A DNA stretch of 64,000 bases from an uncultured Bacilli bacterium (GTDB lineage Bacteria; Bacillota_I; Bacilli_A; RF39; UBA660). The stretch is from the NCBI GenBank assembly GCA_934098385.1, contig CAKOOJ010000004.1, forward strand, positions 1 through 64,000, given 5' to 3'. Positions 61,159 through 64,000 of the stretch are shown here, piece by piece (the first letter of the stretch is position 1; every line of letters begins with the position of its first letter). Made by a program: the position numbers and the translations under genes. Below the pieces are notes generated by a model, which made no database searches, was not told the origin of the DNA, and was given only the letters and a program-made list of their open reading frames with translations.

Positions 61159-61833
61159 CTAATGTATCACTTTATACTTTCCGTTATCTTTAACTTTCAC
61201 TCTGCCATTTTTGATATAAATTATCTTATCGGATATTTCTTTAACTAGTTCTTCTTCATGGGAAACAATTAATAATGTCATATCATCTTTTGCCATTTTA
61301 ATAATTAGATTTATTACTTCCTGTTTCATTTCTTTATCTAAAGCACTTGTGGGTTCATCTAACAATATTAACTTTGGTTTCATAAGCAGCGTACGAGCTA
61401 TGGCTACTCTTTGTTTTTGACCCCCTGATAATTCATCTGGATAATTATCAGATTTATCCGTTAACTTTATTTTTTTTAACATTGCCATTGCTTGTTTTTT
61501 AGCAACTTCTTCTGATATGTTTTTTATCTTTATTAAACCTATTGTTAAGTTTTGTAAAACAGTTAAATGTTCAAACAAATTATATTCTTGAAACACAATG
61601 CCAATTTTTTGCCGAAGTTTTAGTAAATCTAATGAGTAAATATCCTTGTTTTCAAAATATATAACTCCATTATCAATACTTTCTAATCTGTTAATACATT
61701 TCAGCAACGTGCTTTTGCCACATCCTGATTTTCCGATAATTGAAACAACTTCACCTTTATTAATTTCAAAATTAATATTTTCTAAAATTGTCGTGTTTTT
61801 ATATTTTTTTGAGACATTTTTAAATTTTAGCAT
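61159..61833 (-). CDS. Amino-acid ABC transporter ATPase (GlnQ-like)
   Basis: 224 residues. Walker A GKSGCGKST, Q-loop FQEYNLFEHL, signature LSGGQKQR, Walker B LILLDEPTSALD and the H-loop VSHEEEL are all in place, with the short length and FEHLTV segment of polar amino acid importers. It overlaps the permease gene by 14 nt. Confidence 0.94.
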   Translation of the reverse strand: MLKFKNVSKKYKNTTILENINFEINKGEVVSIIGKSGCGKSTLLKCINRLESIDNGVIYFENKDIYSLDLLKLRQKIGIVFQEYNLFEHLTVLQNLTIGLIKIKNISEEVAKKQAMAMLKKIKLTDKSDNYPDELSGGQKQRVAIARTLLMKPKLILLDEPTSALDKEMKQEVINLIIKMAKDDMTLLIVSHEEELVKEISDKIIYIKNGRVKVKDNGKYKVIH

Positions 61834-62605
61834 TCTTTATTCCCCCTTCATAATTTCGTGGATTTATTTTTTTATACAACAAATCCAAAACTTTACCTAT
61901 AACATAACATAATACAAAATAAATTAATGCTGTAATAATTAGTGGGAAAAATGCTTCATAAGTTCTATTTCTTATAATATCACTAGCTTTTGTTAAATCC
62001 ATTATAGAAATATAACCTGCAATTGACGTTAATTTTATCGATGATACTATTTCATTTTTATAAACAGGAATTATATACACTAATGCCTGTGGAAAAACAA
62101 TATATCTAAAAGTTTTATATTTATTAAATCCAAGTGAATAAGCAGAATATATTTGAGATATATTAATAGAAGCCATTGCACCTTTAATTATTTCAGATAC
62201 ATAAGCTGAAAAATATAACGAAAACGTGATAATTGCTACTATCATAGGATTTATATTTACGTTTCCAAAAATAACATAATAAAATGTTAAAAGTAAAACT
62301 GTTATTGGTATTCCTTGCATTAGTTTTATATAAAAACTAAATATTTTACTTAGAAAAGGTAATTTACACTTTTGAATATAATATATTACTACTCCTACTA
62401 TAGTTCCCAACAATATTGAAGTAATGGAAATAATACTTGTAGAAAAAAGACCATTCAATAACAATTTATATCTATTTTCTTCTATTAAAGTTATATAAAA
62501 ACTATTTGATATATCATTAACCATAATTGTTATTTCGTTCTTATAAAGAAATATTATAAATATTATTATTAACGTAATTAATATTTTAAATTTTTTCAAT
62601 TTCAC
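61820..62605 (-). CDS. Amino-acid ABC transporter permease
   Basis: 261 residues with five or six membrane helices and the EAA loop (AYSLGFNKYKTFRYIVFPQA) of HisM/GlnP-type permeases. The first helix is preceded by a short positively charged N-terminus. With the ATPase and the lipoprotein it makes a complete importer, except that only one permease is present, which would then homodimerise. Confidence 0.92.
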   Translation of the reverse strand: MKLKKFKILITLIIIFIIFLYKNEITIMVNDISNSFYITLIEENRYKLLLNGLFSTSIISITSILLGTIVGVVIYYIQKCKLPFLSKIFSFYIKLMQGIPITVLLLTFYYVIFGNVNINPMIVAIITFSLYFSAYVSEIIKGAMASINISQIYSAYSLGFNKYKTFRYIVFPQALVYIIPVYKNEIVSSIKLTSIAGYISIMDLTKASDIIRNRTYEAFFPLIITALIYFVLCYVIGKVLDLLYKKINPRNYEGGIKNAKI

Positions 62606-62614
62606 ATCTACCTC

Positions 62615-63385
62615 CTATTTTCTTGTAACTAACACTATTCCACCTTCATAATCCGGTTCAGAAAAAAGGACCTGTTTCTTTCTCTCTTCTGTAACTATTA
62701 TAGAACAACCTGCCATGTCTACCTTTCCAGAAACAATTGCAGGAATAATACCATCAAATGCCATTTCTATCATTTGAATTTTATATCCTAATTTATATCC
62801 AATATAATTAATAACATCTATGTCATATCCAACAATTGTATTATTTTTCATATAAGAAAATGGTGCTGAACCTGATACAGTAGCAAATTTTATTGTATTG
62901 GTATATTTATAATCATATACTTCTAATTCTTTAATGCTTTCATCAGTACCAAACCATTTTTCTTCAAATTTATACAAAGTATTATCATTTTTCATTTCTA
63001 AAATAATACTATCAATTTCTTGTTTCAATTCTCCTTTTTGAGAATTTATTGCAAATGCATAACTATCATTTGTCAATTGTTCATCAAGAATTTTTAAGCT
63101 ATTTGTTTTTCTTAAAATTTCCTGTGCTAAAGGTTCATCTGTTAAAAAAGCATCTATTTTACCAGCTTTCAAAGCCGATATTTCATCACTATAACTATTA
63201 TAATAAGTTGGAATTGCTGTTTTAAGCCTTTTTTCTAATAATTTGTCGTATTCTGAACCAGTATATATACCGATTTTTGAAGACTGTAAATCATCAACAC
63301 AAGTTATTTCTTTTATTTTATTACTACATCCAGATAGTAATATCAGAAATAAAATTATATATAATAAATTAAATTTTTTTAACAT
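62615..63385 (-). CDS. Lipoprotein substrate-binding protein, halves swapped
   Basis: 256 residues from the ATG at 63385 (AAAGGA site); the long upstream frame overlaps the ATP-grasp gene. Signal peptide with lipobox LLSGC (Cys20). Residues 36-146 (KIGIYTGSEYDK ... ALKAGKIDAFLTDE ... KWFG) are the second half of an SBP_bac_3 domain. Residues 165-256 (IKFATVSGSAPFSYM ... GYDIDVI ... VSGKVDMAGC..TEERKKQVLFSEPDY) are the first half. So the bilobed domain is circularly permuted. It probably delivers an amino acid or amine to the permease. Confidence 0.85.
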   Translation of the reverse strand: MLKKFNLLYIILFLILLSGCSNKIKEITCVDDLQSSKIGIYTGSEYDKLLEKRLKTAIPTYYNSYSDEISALKAGKIDAFLTDEPLAQEILRKTNSLKILDEQLTNDSYAFAINSQKGELKQEIDSIILEMKNDNTLYKFEEKWFGTDESIKELEVYDYKYTNTIKFATVSGSAPFSYMKNNTIVGYDIDVINYIGYKLGYKIQMIEMAFDGIIPAIVSGKVDMAGCSIIVTEERKKQVLFSEPDYEGGIVLVTRK

Positions 63386-64000
63386 ATGTCCTTTCCCTTT
63401 CCTTTTCTGTTTCAATTTGAAATTCATTAAATATATTTTGCATTTTCTGAAGAGTTTCTTGTTCATCTCTACCAGTAACTTGAACCCAACCAGATGAATC
63501 GTTTCCTACTCTTCTTTTTTTCTGATATTCTCCAACTTTTGCAAACATTTCTCCTGAAATGACGCCATCCATTTGTAATAGTTCTTCTAAAGGGGTTAGC
63601 TTTGAAATAATTCCTTCTTTATTTGGCAAATATAAATCTCCAACACTTATAATAGGCTGTCTATAACTTAGTTTTACAGGTTTATGTATTGCTATATCTA
63701 ATAATAAATTATAAATATCAATTCCGTATGAATAACTATGATTTAATGTAGCTTGACACCCTGGCAATCTCCAGCCTAGTTCACTAGCTTTAATATTGCC
63801 ATTTTTATCTATAAATACTTCTATAGTCATTGCTCCATCTTTTAAATTCATGCCAGTAACTATTTGTTGGATAAAATTTTTAGGAACAAACTTAAAATAT
63901 GATGGTATTTTAGGAACAGTCATATGACAATTTAAGTCGTTTGAAATAGATGCCCATATGGTAGGATTTGGAATATATGTAAGATATGAATCTAATACTA
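63369..64000 (-). CDS. ATP-grasp enzyme, C-terminal part (cut by window)
   Basis: The frame is open to the window edge, so the N-terminus with the nucleotide lobes is missing. Visible are VFIDKNGNIKASELGWRLPG, the metal and substrate region of ATP-grasp ligases (usual pattern E-N-R near the strand end), and a C-terminal domain with GVISGEMFAKVGEYQ typical of the carbamoyl-phosphate-synthetase-like or peptide-ligase branch. ATP-grasp enzymes join a carboxylate to an amine. It overlaps the binding-protein gene by 17 nt. Substrates are unknown. Confidence 0.8.
   Translation of the reverse strand, partial: VLDSYLTYIPNPTIWASISNDLNCHMTVPKIPSYFKFVPKNFIQQIVTGMNLKDGAMTIEVFIDKNGNIKASELGWRLPGCQATLNHSYSYGIDIYNLLLDIAIHKPVKLSYRQPIISVGDLYLPNKEGIISKLTPLEELLQMDGVISGEMFAKVGEYQKKRRVGNDSSGWVQVTGRDEQETLQKMQNIFNEFQIETEKERERTYVKKI

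Noticed and set aside
1..64000. Mycoplasma genetic code (TGA as Trp)
   Set aside because: Several complete genes end in TGA (yolD-like, mnmA) and all conserved Trp positions use TGG.

Overview
The window is about 64 kb of very AT-rich bacterial chromosome. TGA is used as a stop (for example at the end of mnmA) and Trp is TGG, so this is the standard bacterial code and not the Mycoplasma code. Ribosome binding sites are of the AGGAGG type, promoters are SigA-like (often with an extended TGnTATAAT -10), and the gene content is Bacillota-like: rpsU-yqeY, FtsW, PPDK, HerA/RarA, a YmfF/YmfH pair, Tad pilus genes and giant prepilins. My inference is an uncultivated, small-genome, host-associated member of the Bacilli (RF39-like or Erysipelotrichia-like). 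I cannot assign the species.

Layout. 1-1.9 kb: tRNA-Ala and a YolD/Y-family polymerase pair on the minus strand. 2.0-8.4 kb: two large prepilin-like surface proteins around a Xer recombinase and small unknown genes. 8.5-11.2 kb: ppdK. 11.4-12.1 kb: an autoinhibited (class III) Fic protein. 12.2-16.8 kb: a compact Tad-type (type IVc) pilus operon (two TadE-like pseudopilins, CpaE/TadZ, CpaF/TadA, TadB, TadC). 16.8-32.2 kb: mostly plus-strand housekeeping genes (ftsW, galE, pyrimidine-nucleoside phosphorylase, a third prepilin, herA, hemW, a cadherin-like membrane protein, GDPD, rpsU, yqeY, mnmA, an HTH regulator). 32.4-36.1 kb: minus-strand ZIP transporter, kinase-fold protein, HTH-metallophosphoesterase and a second Xer recombinase.

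36.1-37.1 kb holds what I read as a type III (protein-RNA) toxin-antitoxin locus. A ToxN/CptN-like toxin is preceded by a promoter, two pseudoknot-forming repeats and a terminator. A second, toxin-less copy of the promoter, repeats and terminator lies downstream. The pseudoknot stem covaries among the repeats.

37.2-55.1 kb: rarA-gpsA, an M16 peptidase pair, a thioredoxin-fold protein without cysteines that seems to start at AUA, an MMPL transporter fused to a YhgE-like domain with a divergent TetR regulator, a beta-helix membrane protein, an S51 peptidase that seems to start at AUU, a C39-like peptidase, a class II Fic-HTH protein, a two-component system, a nucleoside deoxyribosyltransferase-like protein and a membrane metallophosphoesterase. 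55.1-56.3 kb is decayed: an orphan Fic-type operator, an unassigned fragment, and the 3' part of dacA.

56.35-64 kb is a tightly packed minus-strand operon that begins exactly where dacA is broken. It encodes a HAD phosphatase, a Nudix hydrolase, a deoxynucleoside/thymidylate kinase-like enzyme, two APH/choline-kinase-fold kinases, a radical SAM enzyme with extra cysteines, an amino-acid ABC transporter (with a halves-swapped binding protein) and an ATP-grasp enzyme cut by the window edge. This looks like an acquired island for making or modifying a small amino-acid- or nucleotide-linked metabolite. I do not recognise it as a described pathway.
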